Origin: JBKHYJ01 sp046565505
GTDB taxonomy: Bacteria; Acidobacteriota; Blastocatellia; UBA7656
Reading direction: 5' to 3'
Assembly: GCA_046565505.1 (NCBI GenBank)
Contig: JBKHYJ010000075.1
Span: 1 to 39,314 of the forward strand
DNA: 39,314 bases
The notes under the pieces are model-generated. The model was not told the DNA's origin. It searched no databases and saw only the letters and a program-made list of their open reading frames with translations. Below are positions 1 to 5,969 of the stretch, one piece after another; the first letter of the stretch is position 1, and each line of letters begins with the position of its first letter. Both the position numbers and the translations under genes were made by a program.

Positions 1-329
1 CCTAACATTATGCCCGCTCAAACGACCTGAAATAGCCATACCCGGGATGAGGCTCAAATGGGACGAGGGCCGAGAAGTATCAATCAGCCAGGAAGGCAGA
101 AGAAGGGTTGTCTAACAACAGGAAGCAAGAAGAGGGGCTAGCGATCAGGCAGGGAGGCTGTCTGTTTAGCCCGGCAACGAAAGGGGAGCGCCAGGGTTTT
201 GGGCGGGTGGCGGGGCGTCAATTAGGCAGGCAGGGGTAGGCGACAGTCGCACTAAAGGGTGGGGGGCTGATGCCAAAAAGAAGAGCTGGCGGTCAGGTAA
301 GGAGAAGTATCTCTTCTTGACTTCCTTTC
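1..329. other. Intergenic/cassette remnant, no gene seen
   Basis: No convincing reading frame is present. The stretch is purine-rich on the plus strand and shows two isolated RYYYAAC-like heptamers, at 1-6 (CCTAAC) and 110-116 (GTCTAAC), the second followed by GTTTAGC at 164-170. The arms between them pair poorly, so I do not call an attC site there. It is most simply the tail of a decayed cassette or noncoding spacer upstream of the first good attC site. Confidence 0.4.
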
Positions 330-422
330 ATAGAACAGGCGCATGCAGCGGAGGCCATGAAAACGAGCATCTTATCGTTCCCTTGATGCCTCATGCGGCC
401 CCGCCGACGGCGGGAGTTAGAC
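330..422 (+). other. attC-like recombination site A (93 bp)
   Basis: The site starts with a degenerate R'' core (ATAGAAC, 330-336) and ends with a canonical R' core GTTAGAC (416-422). The inner arms pair: the left arm has GCAGCGGAGGCCATGA and the right arm, read in reverse complement, has GGCGGGGCCGCATGA. Its left arm shares the string GCATGC(A/G)GCGGAGGCC with the site at 4658-4749, and both also contain CGTTCC and GCGGCCCCG, so the two look homologous. In integrons, recombination cuts between G and TTRRRY, so the following cassette would start at 417. Confidence 0.65.
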
Positions 423-445
423 GCCATCAGAAATCCCGCTATACT

Positions 446-1036
446 ATGGTTGATATGTTTCTAATGCGTCAGCCATCCGAACAGGAAATCAAAACCTTCA
501 TAGCAGCGCAACAGGATAAGCCATTTTCATACAGCCCTACCGGAATCACCTGTAATCCGCCTGCCTCTGGTTACAATGTAGATCATAATCGCGTAGAACT
601 CGGTTCCGGTCTTCGGTCTTTCGAAGCAGCCATAGCCGCTATCCGAAGGTGGAAGATGTTTGACCTTGGTTGGGTGAGCCTCTACCGGAATGATACGCCC
701 ATTGAAATAGGGTCTACCGTGGCGGTTGTTGTTAGCCATCTGGGGTTCTGGTCAATGAATGCTTGCCGCATAGTTTATCTGGTTGGAGAAACCAGTGGGC
801 AAGAAAGGTATGGTTTTGCTTATGGCACTCTGGCGGAGCACGCGGAGCGGGGCGAGGAGAGATTTATGGTGGAGTGGAACAAGGCGGATGGGTCTGTCTG
901 GTATGACATACTTGCTATTTCAAAGCCCGGGCCTATAGCCAGACTCGGCTATCCATATGCCCGCGGGATGCAGAAGAGGTTTGCGAACGACTCAAAGAGA
1001 GCAATGATGAGAGCCGTTGCTGAAGCAGTAGTCTAA
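446..1036 (+). CDS. DUF1990 (UPF0548) family protein, cassette-borne
   Basis: A 196-residue soluble protein that I recognise as DUF1990. Family features are the conserved block YNVDHNRVELGSG, then RRWKMFDLGW near the middle, and a C-terminal RLGYPYARGMQKRF block. No enzymatic function is established for this family. A longer in-frame start at 317 exists, but it would read through attC site A, so the gene should begin after 417. I chose the ATG at 446; the ATG at 455 (MFLMRQPSEQE) fits the usual family N-terminus equally well. Neither has a clear Shine-Dalgarno sequence, though TATACT sits at 440-445. The stop codon TAA lies inside the R'' core of the next attC, a layout typical of gene cassettes. 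Confident in family, unsure of start. Confidence 0.8.
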   Translation: MVDMFLMRQPSEQEIKTFIAAQQDKPFSYSPTGITCNPPASGYNVDHNRVELGSGLRSFEAAIAAIRRWKMFDLGWVSLYRNDTPIEIGSTVAVVVSHLGFWSMNACRIVYLVGETSGQERYGFAYGTLAEHAERGEERFMVEWNKADGSVWYDILAISKPGPIARLGYPYARGMQKRFANDSKRAMMRAVAEAVV

Positions 1037-1123
1037 CGCCCGGCGTAACCGGGCGCGCCGAACAGTCGAAGAAACTATGCAAAGCCCGTTTCGCGGAGGG
1101 GCCGGTTCGCTATAATGTTCGAG
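1031..1123 (+). other. attC-like recombination site B (93 bp)
   Basis: R'' is a perfect GTCTAAC (1031-1037) containing the stop codon of the DUF1990 gene. The left arm CGTAACCGGGCGCGCCG pairs imperfectly with the right arm around GCGGAGGGGCCGGTTCGC. The R' position, GTTCGAG at 1117-1123, is degenerate. Length matches sites A and F exactly. It shares the blocks CTAACGC(C/T)CGGC and AACTAT(G/A)CAAA followed by TTCGCGG with site C, so B and C look like one attC subfamily. Confidence 0.6.
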
Positions 1124-1150
1124 GGGAGGATGCCGATTGATTAACCCACA

Positions 1151-1214
1151 GCCATTTACACGAAGGGTCAGACAGACTCCGCGAAGAGGGTGTAAGAAAG
1201 TTTGTGTAAATGGC
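1151..1214. mobile_element. 64-bp IS256-type inverted-repeat remnant (MITE-like)
   Basis: A perfect 11-bp terminal inverted repeat, GCCATTTACAC at 1151-1161 and GTGTAAATGGC at 1204-1214, bounds 64 bp. Read inward from the right, the end continues as AAACTTTCTTACACCCTC, which resembles the ends of IS256-family (mutator-like) insertion sequences as I know them. There is no transposase and no obvious flanking target duplication. It could be a miniature element or the collapsed ends of a deleted insertion sequence. It sits between attC site B and the 3' end of the reverse gene of the same cassette. Confidence 0.5.
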
Positions 1215-1232
1215 CATAGCCCGGTAGAGTGA

Positions 1233-1928
1233 TTACCCTCTCGAAGGACTCATTTCTCCCGGCAGTATGCCCACCCTCTCCAAGCTGTACTTGGCTAGCT
1301 TTAAGGGCTCTGCTTCGTCTGTAGATTGCAGGTGGTACAAGAGTCTTTCGCGGCGCGCCTTTTCCCTGGCATCATTCTCGGACACTGATATTAGCTCGCG
1401 TAAATCGGCTTCGGCTTCGGCTTTCGTGTCGTTCTTCAGGCAGATGAGGGCCAACCCGGCGAGTTGGAAGCGATCAAAGCTCTCTAACAAAAAGTCACGC
1501 AGGACAGGGCTGTTCCGCAGATGGAACCTGATCGTCTGCTCGACGCCCCTGACCGGATATTGAGGGAAGGTCGCTGAGTGAATGATCGCGGAGGCGAAGT
1601 TATTCAGGAGCAGCTCAGCCATCGCTTTCACCTCATCGCCGCTCACCTTGTCCCCATCCTCTAAAGGCCTGTTGTCGTAAAAGTAAGGGCGCAGGTACGG
1701 CTTCTCGATTAAGATCCTGAGGTGATCGGACGTTTCAGACATGGCCCGCTGCACCAACTGAATCTGAGGCTGCTGGCGGGCGCTTTCTAGCTGATGCCTG
1801 GCAGTTTCGAGTTGCTCCCGCGCTGCGCGTAATTGCCTGACAAAGACAGAAAAATTGAGAAGGCCCGTGACCACCAACAATAGGGTTCCGCCAAACGTAA
1901 GCAAGGAGATTAACAGTTCATTATCCAT
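1233..1928 (-). CDS. Hypothetical membrane-anchored coiled-coil protein
   Basis: A 231-residue protein I cannot assign to a named family. An N-terminal membrane helix covers about residues 6-30 (LISLLTFGGTLLLVVTGLLN). A basic, Gln/Glu/Ala-rich helix with heptad-like spacing follows at about 32-62 (RQLRAAREQLETARHQLE) and suggests a coiled coil. The remainder is soluble and helical, ending in a charged segment. The gene runs against its cassette neighbours, which is uncommon but known for integron cassettes, and may mean that it carries its own promoter. I moved the start from a TTG at 1931 to the adjacent ATG at 1928; no strong ribosome binding site is visible. Function unknown. Confidence 0.65.
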   Translation of the reverse strand: MDNELLISLLTFGGTLLLVVTGLLNFSVFVRQLRAAREQLETARHQLESARQQPQIQLVQRAMSETSDHLRILIEKPYLRPYFYDNRPLEDGDKVSGDEVKAMAELLLNNFASAIIHSATFPQYPVRGVEQTIRFHLRNSPVLRDFLLESFDRFQLAGLALICLKNDTKAEAEADLRELISVSENDAREKARRERLLYHLQSTDEAEPLKLAKYSLERVGILPGEMSPSRG

Positions 1929-1970
1929 CAAATCACTCTACCAAAATATCAAAGCGAGCGACACGACAGC

Positions 1971-2061
1971 GCCTAACGCTCGGCATCGGCGGGCCGCGCC
2001 CAGCACTCAGATGAACTATACAAACTTTGGTTCGCGGCCTCCTAAGAAAACAAGGTTTAAG
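1971..2061 (+). other. attC-like recombination site C (91 bp)
   Basis: R'' is GCCTAAC (1971-1977). The inner arms contain GGGCCGCG on the left and CGCGGCC on the right. The R' position is GTTTAAG (2055-2061), which is degenerate. The spacing from the right inner arm to R' is 15 bases, against 16 in the well-formed site F. It shares sequence blocks with site B. It lies beyond the start codon of the reverse gene 1233-1928 and closes that cassette. Confidence 0.5.
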
Positions 2062-2094
2062 TCCTTTAGAATCAGCAAAGGACTCTCTTGTTTT

Positions 2095-2153
2095 TATTAA
2101 CAATGGTGCGTGCCAGCCACGTAGAACAACTCCGCTGCAAGCCCTTGTTAGAC
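2095..2153 (+). other. attC-like recombination site D (59 bp, short class)
   Basis: R'' is a degenerate TATTAAC (2095-2101) and R' a canonical GTTAGAC (2147-2153). The left arm TAACAATGGTGCGTGCCAGC pairs with the right arm, whose reverse complement reads TAACAAGGGCTTGCAGC. The 59-bp length equals the classical 59-base element of mobile integrons. Between R' of site C and this R' lie only 92 bp with no gene, so this would be an empty or deleted cassette. Confidence 0.45.
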
Positions 2154-2182
2154 ATCGCGGATTGTAACAGGAGCCTTTATGA

Positions 2183-2421
2183 ATGCATATCTCGTTCAAG
2201 GTGATGTGGGTTATTGCGGCATTAATGATCCCGGCGGCCTTGCCCAAAAAGTCAAGTACGGACGGTCAGATACCTATCGGCCTATTGCGAGATGGGGCCG
2301 CTAAAACGGTGTCTGGCTCGTGAAAATTCAATTAGTCGGTGATGGCTTTCGGCAATCTTATCCACCCTTTAGTATTAAAGTATCAGAATTCAGACTCGCT
2401 AATCACGAATGGATGGAGTAG
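2183..2421 (+). pseudogene. Small exported protein ORF with apparent frameshift
   Basis: A good ribosome binding site (AGGAG, 2169-2173) precedes ATG codons at 2179 and 2183. The 2183 frame encodes 46 residues with a signal-like hydrophobic segment (VMWVIAALMIPAALP) and stops with TGA at 2321. A second frame opens at a GTG at 2320, overlapping that stop, and runs 33 residues to TAG at 2419-2421. Joined by a -1 shift they would give an exported protein of about 79 residues. It may be a broken cassette gene, two overlapping short genes, or chance. No family recognised. The ATG at 2179 opens a different 42-residue frame that I consider less likely. Confidence 0.3.
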
Positions 2422-2457
2422 CACTGTGATTTCCTCCCAAGTAAGGCGAGTAGCGAG

Positions 2458-2535
2458 GGCCAACAATGACGTCAACCGGAACGGCATTGCTAGTTTGACC
2501 TGCCCCGCGCCATCAACGCTTGCGCCCGGTTATGT
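2458..2535 (+). other. attC-like recombination site E (78 bp, weak)
   Basis: GGCCAAC (2458-2464) at the left and GTTATGT (2529-2535) at the right occupy the R'' and R' positions. Inner pairing is only partial: CGTCAACCGGAACGGC against a right arm whose reverse complement reads CGCAAGCGTTGATGGC. Position supports it, since it lies between the broken small ORF and the next gene, where a cassette boundary is expected. Sequence support alone is weak. Confidence 0.3.
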
Positions 2536-2624
2536 GAGGCGTCATGCGCTAGATTGGATGATACTACCTCCGAGTATGTGATAGGCTCAATGCTACCTGA
2601 GACATGTTTTCTGGAGGAGCCGCT

Positions 2625-3173
2625 ATGAAGAAGTATTACACCTGGCTGCTACTTGTCACATTTGCTTTACTGCCATACTATATCGCAAACGGACAAGATA
2701 ACCCTACTCCGAAGCCTACTCGGCCAGCCTCTTTACCAGAGGACCCGTGCGATGTGCTTACCCCGGCTAAGGTCTCTGCAATCACGGGCCTTGAGGTTAC
2801 TACGGCCCGACGTGTGCCAAGTACCGCGAAGGTTGTTCAGGCCCGGGACGAAAACCGTGAGCCGGGCCCTGGCACGATTTGCAGTTATGAAACGGGCAGT
2901 GACTTTGGGGCGATAACGATCTTTGTGCCGACTCTGGCGGAACGGCGCGCCGCAATGTATTGGGGGAAACGGGCAAAGTACTTTGAGACTTTCCCTGGCT
3001 CTGCGAAGTCGGTAGCCGGCCTCGGAAAGGATGCGTGGTCGGCCGGAGGCAATACCCTCCATGTGCTGGTTGGCGAGGACCAATACTTTAGTTTTTCGAC
3101 CCAGATGTATCAGCCCGAGTCGCGTGAGCTGCTCGTCAAGCTCGCTCGAAGTGTGTTGGACCACCGCCAGTGA
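2625..3173 (+). CDS. Exported DUF3558-like protein, cassette-borne
   Basis: A 182-residue exported protein. The signal peptide covers about residues 1-24 (KKYYTWLLLVTFALLPYYI) with likely cleavage near NGQ. The mature part opens with PCDVLTPAKVSAITGLEV and later has GTICSYE and AITIFVP, a pattern of the DUF3558/sensor-like family in which two cysteines (DPCDVL, TICSY) probably form a disulfide. Function is unknown. Start: ATG at 2625 with GGAGGAG six bases upstream; the in-frame ATG at 2604 lacks this. The stop lies 23 bases before the R'' core of attC site F, nearly the same spacing as the amidohydrolase cassette. Confidence 0.7.
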   Translation: MKKYYTWLLLVTFALLPYYIANGQDNPTPKPTRPASLPEDPCDVLTPAKVSAITGLEVTTARRVPSTAKVVQARDENREPGPGTICSYETGSDFGAITIFVPTLAERRAAMYWGKRAKYFETFPGSAKSVAGLGKDAWSAGGNTLHVLVGEDQYFSFSTQMYQPESRELLVKLARSVLDHRQ

Positions 3174-3196
3174 TGCGGCGTGTGTGGGAAGGCCCC

Positions 3197-3289
3197 ACCT
3201 AACAAGTACGTGCACCGGAGCGCGGCGGGCGAGTTTCGCATGATACCTTCAATACCAGGTGTCGCGCCCGGTCAGCCCTGTCGTTAGAC
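3197..3289 (+). other. attC-like recombination site F (93 bp, best formed)
   Basis: R'' is ACCTAAC (3197-3203) and R' is GTTAGAC (3283-3289). The inner arms pair closely: TGCACCGGAGCGCG on the left against CGCGCCCGGTCA on the right, with one unpaired base in the left arm, as expected of the extrahelical bases used by IntI to choose a strand. The central 35 bp are less structured. This is the clearest attC in the window and marks the junction between the DUF3558-like and amidohydrolase cassettes. Confidence 0.75.
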
Positions 3290-3322
3290 ATCTTCTTTAT
3301 TCCGGCAGTTGAGGAAATCTAA

Positions 3323-4633
3323 ATGAGAAGAACGCTCGCATTGCTGTTGATCGCCATGTTGCCTGTGTCAGTTGTTGCGCTGACCAAACCGATTGCGCAA
3401 TCCCGGCCCCTTGCCTTCACTCATGTGAATATAATCGATGTGATAGGCGCGAAGTCAAAGTCAGACATGACCTTGATTGTCGTCGGCGACCGGATTGCTG
3501 CAATCGGCAAGTCGGTAAAAGTTCGACTGCCAAAATACTCCCGCGTGATTAACGCGGCGGGCAAATATCTGATCCCCGGCTTGTGGGATATGCACGTGCA
3601 CCTCGGAGACAAAGATTTTGACAAGAACTTTTACCTTCGGCTCTTTATCGCGAACGGGATAACGGGCGTTCGCATTATGGAGGGCGCGCCGGAATATCGC
3701 TCGTGGCGCGAGGAGGCTGAAAGCGGGATTTTGTTAGCCCCGCGGATGGTCATAGCGAGTCAGGTTATCGGCTTTTCGGATTTATCAAATGTCTCCGAAG
3801 CGCAAGCCAGGGAGGAAGTAAGAAAAGCTAAGCAAGCTGGGGCAGATTTTATCAAGGTTCACGACGACATCTCCCGCGCGTCTTATTTTGCGTTGGTTAA
3901 TGAGGCTAAGCTGTTGTCGCTGCCCGTTGAAGGGCACGTGCCTGGGTCAGTCACGGCGGAGGAGGCGTCTGAAGCCGGGCAAAAGAGTATAGAGCATTTG
4001 ACCGGGTTGGCAGTTGCCGAGGCTGACCCGACGGTTGCCGAAAAATGGCTAGCCATTTTTAAAAAGAATCAAACGTGGCACTGCCCTACCTTAATTATGC
4101 GTCACAACTATGCCTCCTTGAACGGCAGTAATATTGCCCGCGACCCGCGTTTGAGATATGTAAAGCCTTCGTGGAAAGAGCGCTGGTTAAGGATGACGGA
4201 AGAAGCCGGGACGTGGCCCGCCGGCGAGGGGGCAAAGAGAAACGAAACGATCCGAAAGGAAGACGCGCTTGTAAGCAAGATGCAAAAAGCAGGGGTCGGG
4301 ATTCTGGCCGGGACTGATGATGGGAACCCATACGTGTATCCCGGATTTAGCCTGCACGATGAGCTGAGTTTGCTTACGCAGGCCGGGCTTACGCCAATGG
4401 AAGCGCTGCGGGCGGCAACGTACAACCCGGCAAAGTTTCTTGGTTTGTTAAGCTTGCTCGGCACGGTTGAGAGGGGGAAACTGGCAGACCTCGTGCTGCT
4501 GGACGCAAATCCTTTGGAAAACATCTCCAATACGAAAAAGATTGCGGGCGTCATTATGAATGGGCAATATCTAGGGAGGGAATCTTTAGATAAAATACTT
4601 GCCGAGGTTGAGGCGGCTGCAAATATAAAATGA
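3323..4633 (+). CDS. Exported amidohydrolase-superfamily protein, cassette-borne
   Basis: A 436-residue metal-dependent hydrolase of the amidohydrolase superfamily with an N-terminal signal peptide (about 1-20, LALLLIAMLPVSVVAL). All metal-site residues are visible: H91 and H93 in MHVHLGD, candidate carbamylated K178 in ADFIKVH, H205 in VEGHVPG, H225 in SIEHLTG and D332 in AGTDDG. The C-terminus has the typical RGKLADLVLLDANPL strand. Relatives include imidazolonepropionase- and prolidase-like exported enzymes; the substrate cannot be told. Start ATG 3323 has GAGGAA six bases upstream. The gene is flanked by attC sites F and G, giving a cassette of about 1.46 kb, and its base composition is lower in GC than the backbone genes. 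Confidence 0.9.
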   Translation: MRRTLALLLIAMLPVSVVALTKPIAQSRPLAFTHVNIIDVIGAKSKSDMTLIVVGDRIAAIGKSVKVRLPKYSRVINAAGKYLIPGLWDMHVHLGDKDFDKNFYLRLFIANGITGVRIMEGAPEYRSWREEAESGILLAPRMVIASQVIGFSDLSNVSEAQAREEVRKAKQAGADFIKVHDDISRASYFALVNEAKLLSLPVEGHVPGSVTAEEASEAGQKSIEHLTGLAVAEADPTVAEKWLAIFKKNQTWHCPTLIMRHNYASLNGSNIARDPRLRYVKPSWKERWLRMTEEAGTWPAGEGAKRNETIRKEDALVSKMQKAGVGILAGTDDGNPYVYPGFSLHDELSLLTQAGLTPMEALRAATYNPAKFLGLLSLLGTVERGKLADLVLLDANPLENISNTKKIAGVIMNGQYLGRESLDKILAEVEAAANIK

Positions 4634-4657
4634 GAATGTATTCGATTCCACGGCGAT

Positions 4658-4749
4658 GTCTAACACCAGCATGCGGCGGAGGCCGCGAGGCGAATTTCTT
4701 AACGTTCCACGAGCGCCTCGCGCGGCCCCGGTTGTGTGGGACGTTATCC
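4658..4749 (+). other. attC-like recombination site G (92 bp, array end)
   Basis: R'' is GTCTAAC (4658-4664); the R' position is GTTATCC (4743-4749), a degenerate core. The inner arms pair strongly: GGAGGCCGCGAGGCG on the left against CGCCTCGCGCGGCCCC on the right. It closely resembles site A. It is the last attC seen; the following cupin gene is not followed by one, so I place the right end of the cassette array here. Confidence 0.7.
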
Positions 4750-4845
4750 GCTTACCGGAGAGAGCCTGGTAGATTAGCGCCGCACCTGACCCGCGCCCGG
4801 TGATGCGGACGAGCCCTGCGCGCGGAGGTCAGGGAGGGGGCAAGC

Positions 4846-5229
4846 ATGGCAGATGAACAAGATAGTTATCCTTACGCAACTCACCTCAACGTGTATTACT
4901 CCCCGTTAGAGTTAATAGACGTGCCGGCGCTGGTCGCGGCCTGCACGGACCGCTGGTACAACCAGACTCTGTGCCGCGTGAATGATTCGGTAGTCCGGCT
5001 CGGCGTCATGGAAGGCGAATACCACTGGCATAAGCATGAAGACGAGGACGAGTTCTTCTACGTGGTGGAGGGGAGATTCATCATCGACCTGGAAGGCGGC
5101 ACCGTCGAGCTTACGCCGGGCAAAGGTTTCGTGGTGCCGAAGGGCGTCATGCACCGCCCGAGGTCGCCCGAGCGGAGCGTGGTCCTGATGGTTGAAGGGG
5201 CGGGGATCGTACCGACAGGCGACGCATAA
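4846..5229 (+). CDS. Cupin-domain protein
   Basis: A 127-residue single-domain cupin. The first cupin motif is visible as GEYHWHKHEDEDEFFYVVEG, with the two histidines and the glutamate that normally hold a metal, and the second as PKGVMHRPRSPE with its histidine. No signal peptide. Small cupins act as isomerases, dioxygenases or sugar-binding proteins, and nothing here tells which. Start: ATG 4846 after GGGAGGGGG with six-base spacing. It lies just outside the last attC site with no matching site after it, so it looks like the first backbone gene rather than a cassette. Confidence 0.85.
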   Translation: MADEQDSYPYATHLNVYYSPLELIDVPALVAACTDRWYNQTLCRVNDSVVRLGVMEGEYHWHKHEDEDEFFYVVEGRFIIDLEGGTVELTPGKGFVVPKGVMHRPRSPERSVVLMVEGAGIVPTGDA

Positions 5230-5381
5230 TCAACGGGCATTGGCGCTAAAGTGTGGATCACGAAATGGTGTGGGTTTGCTACGTGCGGCGACGGCAGGTA
5301 GACAGTATCATATCAATCACTCTGACGCCCCGCGCACAACCGTCCGTCTTCACTTCGCAGGCGGTCAGTGGGCAGGACTAT

Positions 5382-5798
5382 TTATTGCTTCCAATCCGTT
5401 GGGACGGGGCCTAATGGGACCCGGGCGTTTACCTTAATAAAAGACTCGGGATTTGCGGGGTCAAAGCGTAAATACCCCACATCAACTAGAGAGCCGGGTT
5501 CTAACGTCTCACTGGCTGTTATAATATCTTCAATCCGGGTAACTTGTTTTCCCGCAAAGTAGGTAATCAAGTCTCCAGAACGTAAACCAGCCTCCTCGGC
5601 CGCCGAGGCTGGTTGAACTGTTGTGACTCGAAAAGCAAAGTTTCCTACTATACCAAAAGCACTCTTCGGCCCCCGTTGCCGGGCGCCAGCTCTAGCTTGA
5701 GCCGCATCATTTTCAGCACCAGATTTTGTTGAAAACAGGACTCCAGAAATTGTCGGCGATATGGCCGCCGCCCCGATAATCAGTCTTGCTCTTGTCAC
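5382..5798 (-). CDS. Small exported PDZ-domain protein
   Basis: A 138-residue protein. The N-terminus (VTRARLIIGAAAISPTISG) resembles a short signal or membrane segment. Residues about 48-112 form a PDZ domain of the DegP/RseP type, seen as FGIVGNFAFRVTTVQPASAA then AEEAGLRSGDLITYFAGKQV. No protease domain is attached. Start: I prefer GTG at 5798 because GGAGG lies seven bases upstream; an in-frame ATG at 5825 would place that Shine-Dalgarno inside the coding sequence. Its GC content is lower than that of the neighbouring large gene. It may work as a substrate-binding adaptor, but that is inference. Confidence 0.7.
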   Translation of the reverse strand: MTRARLIIGAAAISPTISGVLFSTKSGAENDAAQARAGARQRGPKSAFGIVGNFAFRVTTVQPASAAEEAGLRSGDLITYFAGKQVTRIEDIITASETLEPGSLVDVGYLRFDPANPESFIKVNARVPLGPVPTDWKQ

Positions 5799-5870
5799 TT
5801 GTAAACCTCCATATCTTGATGTCAACCGCGAGCTTTCTCCACACGGGTCATGCCCGCCGATAATCAGTCT
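5773..5870. repeat. 14-bp direct repeat around the PDZ gene start
   Basis: CCGATAATCAGTCT occurs at 5773-5786, inside the signal-segment codons of the PDZ gene, and again at 5857-5870, upstream of that gene. The copies are identical and 84 bp apart. It may mark a small local duplication; no regulatory role is evident. Confidence 0.5.
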
Positions 5871-5969
5871 GTTTTTATGAAGCGAGTCCGTATTTGGCAG
5901 AGGAAGCCTACTCTCAACTGCTCAGGCCACCACGCCCTTAGCGCGTCACACTAACATCAGCGCTCAATC

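Noticed and set aside
110..170. Possible 61-bp attC starting GTCTAAC and ending GTTTAGC
   Set aside because: The core heptamers are plausible but the inner arms do not pair convincingly.
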